Positions 1 to 8,983 of a DNA stretch of 17,714 nt are shown here, piece after piece. The stretch covers positions 1 to 17,714 of the forward strand of contig JAHRVJ010000193.1 in assembly GCA_019090765.1 (NCBI GenBank). Direction: 5' to 3'. How positions within the stretch are numbered: the first letter of the stretch is position 1; every line of letters starts with the position of its first letter. The notes under the pieces were generated by a model. That model worked only from the letters and a program-made list of their open reading frames with translations. It did no database searches and was not told where the DNA came from. The DNA is from Ilumatobacteraceae bacterium (GTDB lineage Bacteria > Actinomycetota > Acidimicrobiia > Acidimicrobiales > Ilumatobacteraceae). Made by a program: the position numbers and the translations under genes.

Positions 1-466
1 CAACGTAGGTAACGAAAAGCGGGAGCAGCGGGAGGAGGTGCCATCTACGCCGAGTTGCCAATTCCGCACTGAGCGCGGTCGCAATCGCCAGCGTCGCGGC
101 GACCGTACCGATGAGATCAGGACGTGCTGGGCTCGGCCAGTCGGTCGATAGCAATCGCTGCGGTCCTGCGGTGAAGGCGTCGACCACATCGCTAGCGCTT
201 CCATTCGTCAGCCAGACTGCGATAGCGACCGACGCAACGATCGATGCGCCAGCACTTAGTAGCCGCAGCGGAAACGCTCGTGTCGCCAGCACCAACGCGG
301 CGATTGTCGGGGCGAGCGGAGCGATGAGCAGACTCCACTCCAGGCTGTCGAAGATTGCTCCCGCTGCCGTACCAGAAATGGTGTAGGCGATGAACAGCAC
401 GCCAATCCGGACGCGGCTCAGGCCGGTCGAGCCGTTGTTGTTCGAGGCGATGGTGGGTTCATCCAT
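1..466 (-). CDS. Transglutaminase-like membrane protein, N-terminal part (truncated by window edge)
   Basis: The reading frame is open from an ATG at 466 down to position 1, giving 155 codons of a longer protein. What is visible is membrane-embedded: hydrophobic segments at about residues 20-37, 45-62, 69-87, 118-136 and from 143 on, with short polar links. The segment RLLSTDWPSPARPDLIG, before the fourth helix, resembles the first loop of actinobacterial TgpA/DUF3488-type proteins. These carry an extracytoplasmic transglutaminase-like domain further on. That domain lies outside the window, so the assignment rests on the membrane N-terminus and on context. The start overlaps the end of the DUF58 gene by 8 nt (ATGGATGA), which points to translational coupling as third gene of a moxR-DUF58-transglutaminase operon. 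The family probably acts at the cell envelope; its substrate is unknown. Confidence 0.72.
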   Translation of the reverse strand, partial: MDEPTIASNNNGSTGLSRVRIGVLFIAYTISGTAAGAIFDSLEWSLLIAPLAPTIAALVLATRAFPLRLLSAGASIVASVAIAVWLTNGSASDVVDAFTAGPQRLLSTDWPSPARPDLIGTVAATLAIATALSAELATRRRWHLLPLLPLFVTYV

Positions 467-1577
467 CGGAACCCCAGGTTCGCCATCGGCGCACGAACTC
501 AGCCGCGTCCTGAGCGGCCAGAACGACCCCGCTAGTGCTCGACGCGCCATCACCAATCCGCACGGTTGACATTCGTTCCGAAGTTGCGAACTTGCTAGAT
601 GGTCCGGCTGGTCCGGTGACCATCACTACCGATGTGTGGTCGAACCCCTTGGTGAAGAGTGCTCCGACGGGTAGCAGTTCGGTTGCATTTGTTTGTTGGA
701 CGGGAGTCAGGAGGTCGAGCACCAAGGAGTCGCTGATCAGTGGTGAAGGCCGCCCGGAATGCTCTCTACTTGTTGTCCGGACGACAACGTCGAGCCCGGC
801 ACGAAGAGCATGGACGGACAAGGTGGCGGCCACGTCCACGGCCTCTTCGAAGTCATCGGCGGTGCCGACCGTCTCGGCAGTGTCGAGTACCACGGTGAAT
901 TCAGGACGGCGTACCTCCACGTGCTCTCGAATCATCAGGGTTCCCGTGCGCGCCGTGGTCGGCCAGTGGATTAGCCGCGGGTCGTCGCCGGCGATGTATT
1001 CGCGCATTGAAACAAACCCAGACATCGGGTCTGCTGTCGCGCGTCGAAGCACCGATTCATTCTCGACGACTCGGACCGACCCGTGAGGGCCCACAAGGTC
1101 ATAAATTTTCGGGTGGACGATGACTGTTGCCTCAGCGTTGTCCTGGCGATTTCCGACGGTCAGCCAGAATGGGTCGATGCGCTCGATTTCGAACGGGCCA
1201 ACGTCGAAGACTCCCCGCCGCCGGGTTGGGATTGCCCCGGCGGCAATCGTCTCGTCGTTGGGTGGGACGGGGTCGATTTCGACACGCGTTTCCACGCCAT
1301 CGCAGTTGTCGATAATCGTCGCCCGACCTGACCTGAACCGAGTTGCGTTCCGGAGCTGGTACAGAACGTGGATGGGATCGCCTCTCGGGATGCGTACGGC
1401 CGGTAGGTGGCGTCTCACTTCGGCGCGTAGCGGCCGTTGTGAAACCCACATGGCCATCAAGAGGAGAGCGCCGACAGCAACGGCACCGAAGACCAATTCT
1501 TCGTATCTCCACCACAACCCAAGCGCGAGGCACACGACTGCCACCAGGACCGCCCCGAGGCCTGACTTGGTGAGCAT
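459..1577 (-). CDS. DUF58 domain-containing protein
   Basis: A 372-residue protein with two N-terminal membrane helices (about residues 7-22 and 27-46) followed by a soluble part. The DUF58 signature is clear at about 191-205: MREYIAGDDPRLIHW, matching the family pattern R-x-Y-x-x-G-D-D-x-R-x-I-x-W. It is followed by TARTGTLMIRE and a beta-strand running into an aspartate (FTVVLDT, about 227-233), as in the von Willebrand factor A-like fold predicted for this family. The gene starts 2 nt after the moxR stop and overlaps the next gene by 8 nt, so it is the middle gene of a tight operon. DUF58 proteins are regularly paired with MoxR AAA+ ATPases, which are thought to remodel or load metals into VWA-type partners. 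The exact role is unknown. Length and motifs look complete. Confidence 0.92.
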   Translation of the reverse strand: MLTKSGLGAVLVAVVCLALGLWWRYEELVFGAVAVGALLLMAMWVSQRPLRAEVRRHLPAVRIPRGDPIHVLYQLRNATRFRSGRATIIDNCDGVETRVEIDPVPPNDETIAAGAIPTRRRGVFDVGPFEIERIDPFWLTVGNRQDNAEATVIVHPKIYDLVGPHGSVRVVENESVLRRATADPMSGFVSMREYIAGDDPRLIHWPTTARTGTLMIREHVEVRRPEFTVVLDTAETVGTADDFEEAVDVAATLSVHALRAGLDVVVRTTSREHSGRPSPLISDSLVLDLLTPVQQTNATELLPVGALFTKGFDHTSVVMVTGPAGPSSKFATSERMSTVRIGDGASSTSGVVLAAQDAAEFVRRWRTWGSDG

Positions 1578-1579
1578 GG

Positions 1580-2530
1580 TCAGCCTTCGCGCGTGCGCGG
1601 CACCGGGATCTGATCGATGATGTCCGCGAGCACGGTTTCAAGTCGAGCACCGCGTAGTTCGGCCTCGGCTGTAAGGGCCATGCGGTGAGTTAGTACCGGC
1701 GCCGCGATTGCTCTGATGTCATCGGGGGTCACGTAATTACGTTCATCGGTCGCCGCATATGCTCGTGCCACGCGTAGCAGTGTCAGGGTGCCACGCGTTG
1801 AAACACCAAGTCGCAGATCTGGGTGGGTGCGGGTGGCGTTGGCAATGCTGACGATGTAGTCGTGGATCGCGCGCACGACGGGAAGCTCGTCAATTTCGCT
1901 AATCACGCGATCCAACTCTTCAGGATTGGTGACAGGAGAGACGCTGTTCTGGGCACTACTTCGTTTGAAGTCGTCAAGAATTGACGCTTCCGTCTCGGGA
2001 TCTGCGTATCCCAGCGTAAGCCGCATTGCGAATCGGTCGAGTTGAACGTCTGGCAACGGAAACGTGCCCTGGAAGTCGCGCGGATTCTGAGTTGCGATGA
2101 CGAAGAAGGGGCGCGGAACGGCACGGCTAACACCGTCGGCAGTGACCTGGCGTTCTTCCATTACCTCAAGTAACGCTGATTGTGTTTTTGGGCTACCACG
2201 GTTGATCTCGTCGCCGATGAGCACGTTGGTGAACACCGGCCCTTCACGAAATGAGAACGTGCCAGAGCGTTGGTCGTAAACCATTACTCCGGTGATGTCG
2301 GTGGGAAGTAAGTCAGGGGTGAACTGCACCCGCTTCCACGTGCCCGAGATCGAGTTCGCAATCGCCTTGGCGAGGCTTGTCTTACCTGTGCCCGGCACAT
2401 CGTCGAGTAGCAGGTGTCCTTCGGTGAGTAGGCAGCAAAGTGCCAGCCTGATCTCTGCGCGCTTTCCCCGCACGACTTGATCAATGTTGCTGATGAGCGC
2501 GTCAGCTACCTGAGCGATGTTGCCGACCAT
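1580..2530 (-). CDS. MoxR family AAA+ ATPase
   Basis: A 316-residue cytoplasmic AAA+ ATPase, the usual MoxR length. Walker A is DVPGTGKT (residues 44-51), Walker B is VLIGDEINR (103-111), and the sensor-1 region is ATQNP (146-150). This is followed by the MoxR hallmark GTFPLPDVQLDRF (155-167) and the C-terminal lid motif GVSTRGTLTLL (242-252). MoxR proteins act as chaperone-like ATPases on VWA-domain partners; here the partner is presumably the DUF58 protein starting 2 nt downstream. A TACAAT -10 motif at 2539-2544 lies 8 nt before the ATG and there is little Shine-Dalgarno sequence, so the mRNA may be leaderless and start the three-gene operon. The SWIM gene upstream ends 89 nt earlier on the same strand, so read-through is also possible. 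Confidence 0.95.
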   Translation of the reverse strand: MVGNIAQVADALISNIDQVVRGKRAEIRLALCCLLTEGHLLLDDVPGTGKTSLAKAIANSISGTWKRVQFTPDLLPTDITGVMVYDQRSGTFSFREGPVFTNVLIGDEINRGSPKTQSALLEVMEERQVTADGVSRAVPRPFFVIATQNPRDFQGTFPLPDVQLDRFAMRLTLGYADPETEASILDDFKRSSAQNSVSPVTNPEELDRVISEIDELPVVRAIHDYIVSIANATRTHPDLRLGVSTRGTLTLLRVARAYAATDERNYVTPDDIRAIAAPVLTHRMALTAEAELRGARLETVLADIIDQIPVPRTREG

Positions 2531-2538
2531 GAACCTGC

Positions 2539-2586
2539 ATTGTAAACAACCGGGGTGTTGCCAGACCGGACATCAAGTCAGATGTC
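2539..2586 (-). promoter_or_regulatory. Candidate moxR operon promoter with upstream inverted repeat
   Basis: Read on the minus strand, TACAAT (2544-2539) sits 8 nt before the moxR ATG, so transcription would start at or within a few bases of the start codon. No good -35 box is seen at the usual spacing. A perfect inverted repeat GACATC-N6-GATGTC (2569-2586) is centred about 46 bp upstream of the predicted start, a position typical of activator sites. It has no T-run, so it does not look like a terminator for the SWIM gene. This is inference from sequence only. Confidence 0.35.
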
Positions 2587-2619
2587 ACGCGCCAGCTTGA
2601 GAGGCATACGGCATCAGGG

Positions 2620-3270
2620 TCAATCCCACTCGATCCGCAGGTTGGCGAGTGCGTCGCGGAGCGTCGCTGCCAGCAGCGGCGGCTTCGGGAAGAGCAGCTC
2701 GGAAAACTCCAAGTCGGGCATTGTTGGCAAGGTTGCTCCGCTTGGGACCGTCAGTTGCTCGCGGAGCGGGTCGTCTTGGCGTGAAGGTTCCTGTGGCGCA
2801 TCGGGCCGAGCTGGCTCGGATTCGTCGTCCTCGGGTCGGTCCTCGTCTGCATCTGTGTCGCGATGTTGTTGGTCGGCGTCGATGCTGCGCCAAATGTCGA
2901 GCAGGCTCGGGTCGAGCAGGAACTCGTCGCTGAGTGTGAACATTGCGGCCACTGCGTGTTTGCAGGCGTAGTCATCCCAGTTGTCGTCGTCTGGGCACGC
3001 GCATTCGGTGGTTACGTCACGCCGCAACGGCATCCCGTCGCCCTTGCTAACTCTGATTGTGGTGACATACGGAGTTGCGCGCGAGCCCTGCACTTCGCAT
3101 GTGACCAGGCTCGGCTCGATGATGATGTCGAGAACCGAACCATCCCTGGCCAGCTGCTTGCCGCGGCGCAGTCTTCCCGGGTCGCTCATCTCAGCAGCCA
3201 GTACTTTCATCATCGTTGCCGGTAACCGGCCGGGGTGGTTTGATCCGAAGGGTCTATGCGGTCGGCTCAC
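2620..3270 (-). CDS. SWIM-type zinc-finger protein, partner of the SNF2 helicase
   Basis: A 216-residue protein starting with GTG. The SWIM zinc-finger pattern CxC-x(n)-CxH is present as C90-A-C92 and C103-K-H105 (ECACPDDDNWDDYACKHAVA). An N-terminal part with MSDPGRLRRGKQLARDGSV (28-46) resembles the segment that usually precedes SWIM fingers. Residues about 131-168 form a strongly acidic, proline-containing linker that is probably disordered, followed by a short conserved-looking C-terminus. SWIM fingers bind DNA or proteins. The gene begins 13 nt after the stop of the SNF2 helicase, and this pairing recurs in actinobacteria, so the two probably work together on nucleic acid. The start has only a weak ribosome-binding sequence, so translation may depend on coupling to the upstream gene. 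Confidence 0.88.
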   Translation of the reverse strand: MSRPHRPFGSNHPGRLPATMMKVLAAEMSDPGRLRRGKQLARDGSVLDIIIEPSLVTCEVQGSRATPYVTTIRVSKGDGMPLRRDVTTECACPDDDNWDDYACKHAVAAMFTLSDEFLLDPSLLDIWRSIDADQQHRDTDADEDRPEDDESEPARPDAPQEPSRQDDPLREQLTVPSGATLPTMPDLEFSELLFPKPPLLAATLRDALANLRIEWD

Positions 3271-3283
3271 GGTGTGCGCTCGC

Positions 3284-6283
3284 TCACGATTCGGTTTCCA
3301 ACACGACTAAGTCGCGCAGCTCGCTGGTGGATAGTTCCGACAGCCACGCCTCCGAGTTGCCGATTACGGAGTCGGCCAGTTTGCGTTTGTCGTCGATTAC
3401 GACACCGATACGTTCTTCAACTGTGCCCTCACAAACAAGCTTGTGCACGTTGACGGTTTGGGTCTGACCGATCCGCCAGGCGCGATCGGTGGCCTGATCT
3501 TCTACAGCTGGGTTCCACCATCGGTCGTAGTGAATGACTTGGCTCGCGGCGGTGAGGTTGAGGCCAGTGCCTCCTGCCTTCAGCGAGATGAGCAAGATGG
3601 GTGGACTGCTGCCGTCCTGAAACGACTCGACCATCTCGCTGCGATTCTTCATCGTCACTCCACCATGCAGAAACGACGCATCGAAGTTGAATTGCTCGTT
3701 GATGTGTTGTTGGAGTAGCTCGCCCATCTCGCGAAACTGGGTGAATACAAGTGCTCGTTCGTCTTGATCGAGGAGGTCGGTGACGAGTTCGTCGAACCGT
3801 GTCAGTTTCCCTGAACGCCCGGCCAGTCTCGACCCATCGCGCAGGGCGTGGGCTGGGTGGTTGCAGATCTGCTTGAGCCGCATGAGTGCCGCGAGCACGA
3901 GCCCGCGGCGACGCATTCCGCTTGATTGCTCGGCGTCTTCCAGGAGTTGATCGACCACTTGTTGGTAGAGCGTTGCCTGTTCGCGGGTGAGTTTTGCGTA
4001 CGCGACTTGCTCGATCTTGTCTGGTAGGTCGGGTAGGAGGCGGCGATCAGCTTTGGTTCGTCGCAGGATGAATGGCTGTGTAATCCGTCGTAGTCGGGCG
4101 GCCGCGTCAGCATCGCCGTGGCGTTCGATCGGGGTCCCGAAGCGCTCGCGGAATCGCGTGAGGTTGCCAAGTAGACCCGGGTTGACGGCGTCGAGTATTG
4201 ACCAGAGTTCACTCAGTCGGTTCTCCACTGGCGTACCGGTGAGAGCCAACTTCTGGGCAGCCTTCAGTTGCCGAACCGCGCGGGCGGCCTTGGTGTTCGG
4301 GTTCTTCACCATTTGTGCTTCGTCGAGTACAACGGTTGACCATTGGATGCTGCCGAGGTGTTCAAGATCGCGTGGAAGCAGGCCGTAGGTGGTGACAACA
4401 AGTTGATTCTCTGGGTCGGACTGGAACAGTGAGTCGTTTCCCTGGAGGCTGCCATTTCCCGCTCGGGTGCGATTGACGCCGTGGTGGATCCGCACGTCCA
4501 GCTTCGGGGTGAACCGCTTAGATTCGAGGCTCCAGTTGTGCACCACGCTCAACGGGCATACCACGAGGTGTGGCCCCGGTCGCTCGATGAGGTGAGCAAG
4601 GGTGGTGGCTGTCTTACCAAGGCCCATGTCATCGGCAAGGCAGCCGCCAAGGCCAAGTTTGGCGAGGAACTGCATCCACGAGAGCCCACGACGTTGGTAG
4701 TGCCGTAGCTCGCCGACGAACTCGCTCGACTCGTGTACTTCGTCGAGTTGCTCGTCAGGGAGACCGGCGAGCAGGTTGCGAACCCAGTCGAATTCGCTAG
4801 CTGAGTTCGCAGTTGGTGACTGATCGTCGCCGGTTGAATCAGTGAAGACAAGCGAACGGTCAGCATCTTCGGCGTCGGCGTTTTCGCCAGCCAGACGGAT
4901 GAGTTCCAATGGCTGGACGCGGCTGTGATCGTTTTTGAGTTCGGTCAGGCGGGAGCGTCGGCGACGTAGCTCGTCGGCATCGATCCGCACCCAGCGGTGA
5001 CCTGTGTGGAGTAGCGTGGCTCCGGCTTCTTCGGCCCTGGCAATTTCAGCATCGGAAATCTCCTCGTCTCCGATTACGAGTTTCCACTCGATCAGGGCTT
5101 CCTTCCCGAACTGTTTCCGTCGGTCATCTGCTGGCGCCGGCGTGGCTTCGCCCGACACAGCTACGCGCGTCCGAATCAGTCGCTCGGGTCCGATCAGTTC
5201 CACGCCCAACTGCTCAAGTTCTGCGGGGCCGATATCGATGAACTCCTCAGCAACATCGAGTTCAAGTTCGACCTGGTTGGGCTGTTCCTGCTCGGTCAGG
5301 TCGGCGAGACCGGGGATCTCAGAGATCCGTTGGACGGTCGCGCTGATGAGCTCCCCGAGTAGGGATAGATGGCCTTCCCCTTGGGCGACTTCCAGAGCAG
5401 TTTCGTTGCCTTCCCAAACGTCGTTCGCCGTGCACCAGCGCGCGCCGTCGTGATCGTCGACGAGTTCGACGCGGACAATCCAAGGCTCAAGGGGGTCCTC
5501 AGGGATCAGCAGTCGGAGCCGGGGGACCAGAACGGGCTCACCGCCTACTCGCCGTTGGTGGCGGTCAAGTTCATCTCTGAGCCGATGGAGGGCCGAATCG
5601 AAGTCGTCTGAGCCTCCGCGAATGACGTGATCCGGCTTGGCGAGCGCGCCGAAGGTGGCGCGGAGCGCCTGCACCTCAGGTTTTCGTTGGCGACCCAGAT
5701 CTGGCTTCCATCCGCCTTGATGCAGGAACGAGCGAGCGATGCCGTCAACGAGTTGAGCGAAGATCGTGGTGGCGTTGGCACTCGATCCGGCGACACAGAT
5801 CGGAGGCATAGATTTGTCTAAGGCTTCGAGAGCTGCGTCGATCTGCGGAGTCGCCGCCGGTACCCATTTTCCCACGGTGAATAGACCCTCGTCGACGATC
5901 ACGGGCAAGATCTGCCCGGCTGAGACGGCGCGTCTGGCGAGTTCGGCGGCTCGCGCGAACCATGCCAGTGAGTCGGAAAGGAGGTCGGCGGGGGGGAGGT
6001 CAGATAGCCAGACGGCGGTCCCCATCGCGTCGAGCTGGACCGAGGAAGCATGCAATGTCGGCTGCTCCGGCACGTCGATCATGATTCGGCCGATCGCTCC
6101 ATAGGAGATGGGGGTGTCGTGCCAGCCGGTACGCATTCCGTCGTCGCCGATTTTCCGGAACCCGCCGTACATCCAGGCCATCGAGGCGGTGTCGATGCCG
6201 TTCCATCCCCAGACATGGAGCGCCCCGCTACGCCAGGTGCCCTGAGCGACGAAGTCGGGTCGATGGCGCGACTGAGAAGCCAT
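3284..6283 (-). CDS. SNF2/SWI2-family DEAD/DEAH-box helicase (HelZ-like)
   Basis: A 999-residue protein with a long N-terminal half. That half includes a bacterial SNF2-associated domain (DUF3670-like, about residues 395-445, LIEWKLVIGDEEISDAEI...). The two-lobed SNF2 motor follows from about residue 520: motif I DDMGLGKT (551-558), motif II DEAQ (654-657), the TGTPVENRLSELWSI block, and the C-terminal lobe with LLISLKAGGTGLNL and DRAWRIGQTQTV (the R of RIGQ is R937). Length and order match actinobacterial HelZ-type proteins (M. tuberculosis Rv2101, from memory). It should be an ATP-driven double-stranded DNA translocase rather than a strand-separating helicase. The substrate is unknown. The SWIM gene 13 nt downstream is the likely partner. 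A TAGGTT motif 9 nt before the ATG and a long palindrome 25 nt upstream are the only regulatory signs. All motor motifs look intact. Confidence 0.95.
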   Translation of the reverse strand: MASQSRHRPDFVAQGTWRSGALHVWGWNGIDTASMAWMYGGFRKIGDDGMRTGWHDTPISYGAIGRIMIDVPEQPTLHASSVQLDAMGTAVWLSDLPPADLLSDSLAWFARAAELARRAVSAGQILPVIVDEGLFTVGKWVPAATPQIDAALEALDKSMPPICVAGSSANATTIFAQLVDGIARSFLHQGGWKPDLGRQRKPEVQALRATFGALAKPDHVIRGGSDDFDSALHRLRDELDRHQRRVGGEPVLVPRLRLLIPEDPLEPWIVRVELVDDHDGARWCTANDVWEGNETALEVAQGEGHLSLLGELISATVQRISEIPGLADLTEQEQPNQVELELDVAEEFIDIGPAELEQLGVELIGPERLIRTRVAVSGEATPAPADDRRKQFGKEALIEWKLVIGDEEISDAEIARAEEAGATLLHTGHRWVRIDADELRRRRSRLTELKNDHSRVQPLELIRLAGENADAEDADRSLVFTDSTGDDQSPTANSASEFDWVRNLLAGLPDEQLDEVHESSEFVGELRHYQRRGLSWMQFLAKLGLGGCLADDMGLGKTATTLAHLIERPGPHLVVCPLSVVHNWSLESKRFTPKLDVRIHHGVNRTRAGNGSLQGNDSLFQSDPENQLVVTTYGLLPRDLEHLGSIQWSTVVLDEAQMVKNPNTKAARAVRQLKAAQKLALTGTPVENRLSELWSILDAVNPGLLGNLTRFRERFGTPIERHGDADAAARLRRITQPFILRRTKADRRLLPDLPDKIEQVAYAKLTREQATLYQQVVDQLLEDAEQSSGMRRRGLVLAALMRLKQICNHPAHALRDGSRLAGRSGKLTRFDELVTDLLDQDERALVFTQFREMGELLQQHINEQFNFDASFLHGGVTMKNRSEMVESFQDGSSPPILLISLKAGGTGLNLTAASQVIHYDRWWNPAVEDQATDRAWRIGQTQTVNVHKLVCEGTVEERIGVVIDDKRKLADSVIGNSEAWLSELSTSELRDLVVLETES

Positions 6284-6292
6284 AACAGATCG

Positions 6293-6298
6293 AACCTA
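6293..6298 (-). promoter_or_regulatory. Candidate -10 element of the SNF2 helicase gene
   Basis: TAGGTT read on the minus strand fits the actinobacterial -10 pattern TANNNT and ends 9 nt before the ATG at 6283. Transcription would then begin about at the start codon, giving a leaderless or nearly leaderless mRNA. No convincing -35 box is present, partly because the palindrome at 6308-6348 occupies that space. Confidence 0.3.
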
Positions 6299-6307
6299 CC
6301 CAAGTTC

Positions 6308-6348
6308 CGATGAGTCTCAGCGCGACCTGGTCGCGCCGAGACTCATCG
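6308..6348. repeat. 41-nt near-perfect palindrome between divergent genes
   Basis: Positions 6308-6326 and 6330-6348 are inverted copies of each other (19-bp arms, one mismatch A6319/C6337, 3-nt CTG centre). The outer arm reads CGATGAGTCTC and the inner arm GCGCGAC. It lies between the 5' ends of the SNF2 helicase (6283, minus) and clpB (6446, plus). Neither strand has a T-run after it, so it is not an ordinary intrinsic terminator. It could be a two-sided operator, a hairpin insulating the two promoters, or a remnant of a small palindromic mobile repeat. Confidence 0.85.
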
Positions 6349-6372
6349 TCGAGTGGATTGGGTGACAGAAGC

Positions 6373-6411
6373 TGATATGATAGCACTCAGGTTTAGTGAT
6401 ACTAAGTGAGT
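6373..6411 (+). promoter_or_regulatory. Candidate clpB promoter with overlapping inverted repeats
   Basis: TGATATGAT (6373-6381) is an extended -10 element (TGN followed by TATGAT); no good -35 is visible. Just downstream, over the predicted start of transcription, lie an inner inverted repeat TTAGT-GAT-ACTAA (6393-6405) and outer arms ACTCA (6385-6389) and TGAGT (6407-6411). The actinobacterial heat-shock repressor HspR binds HAIR, consensus CTTGAGT-N7-ACTCAAG. Here ACTCAGG (6385-6391) matches the right half at 6 of 7 positions, but the left half at the correct spacing is poor (GCTGATA). This is a plausible but degenerate stress operator. Confidence 0.4.
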
Positions 6412-6445
6412 AATATCGCAACTCTGCGGCACGCGAAAGGGAAGC

Positions 6446-8938
<2,493 letters not shown>

Positions 8939-8941
8939 CGC

Positions 8942-8983
8942 CTGAACGTGGCTGCCAGCTTCAGACGGCCCAGCTATCGCTGG
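8942..8983. terminator. Possible hairpins between convergent clpB and hisD-like genes
   Basis: The 35-bp gap between the two stop codons, and a few bases of the hisD-like end, can fold into two small hairpins. One is CTGAA/TTCAG with an inner GCT/AGC stem and a 4-nt bulge (8942-8964); the other is CCAGC-TATC-GCTGG (8970-8983). Neither has a T-run, so any termination role is uncertain. Confidence 0.2.

Noticed and set aside
535..1086. 183-codon open frame on the plus strand
   Set aside because: It lies entirely within the DUF58 gene on the opposite strand, is low-complexity (rich in Ser, Arg and Thr) and has no recognisable motif.
1..6283. A phage-defence island built on the SNF2 helicase
   Set aside because: No methylase, nuclease, phospholipase D or other known defence partner is next to it. 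The neighbours are ordinary chromosomal genes.
6308..6348. Intrinsic terminator
   Set aside because: No T-run follows the hairpin on either strand, and both adjacent genes begin rather than end here.
6371..6391. Canonical HspR (HAIR) operator
   Set aside because: Only the right half matches well; the left half agrees at 3 of 7 positions, so it is noted only as a possible degenerate site.
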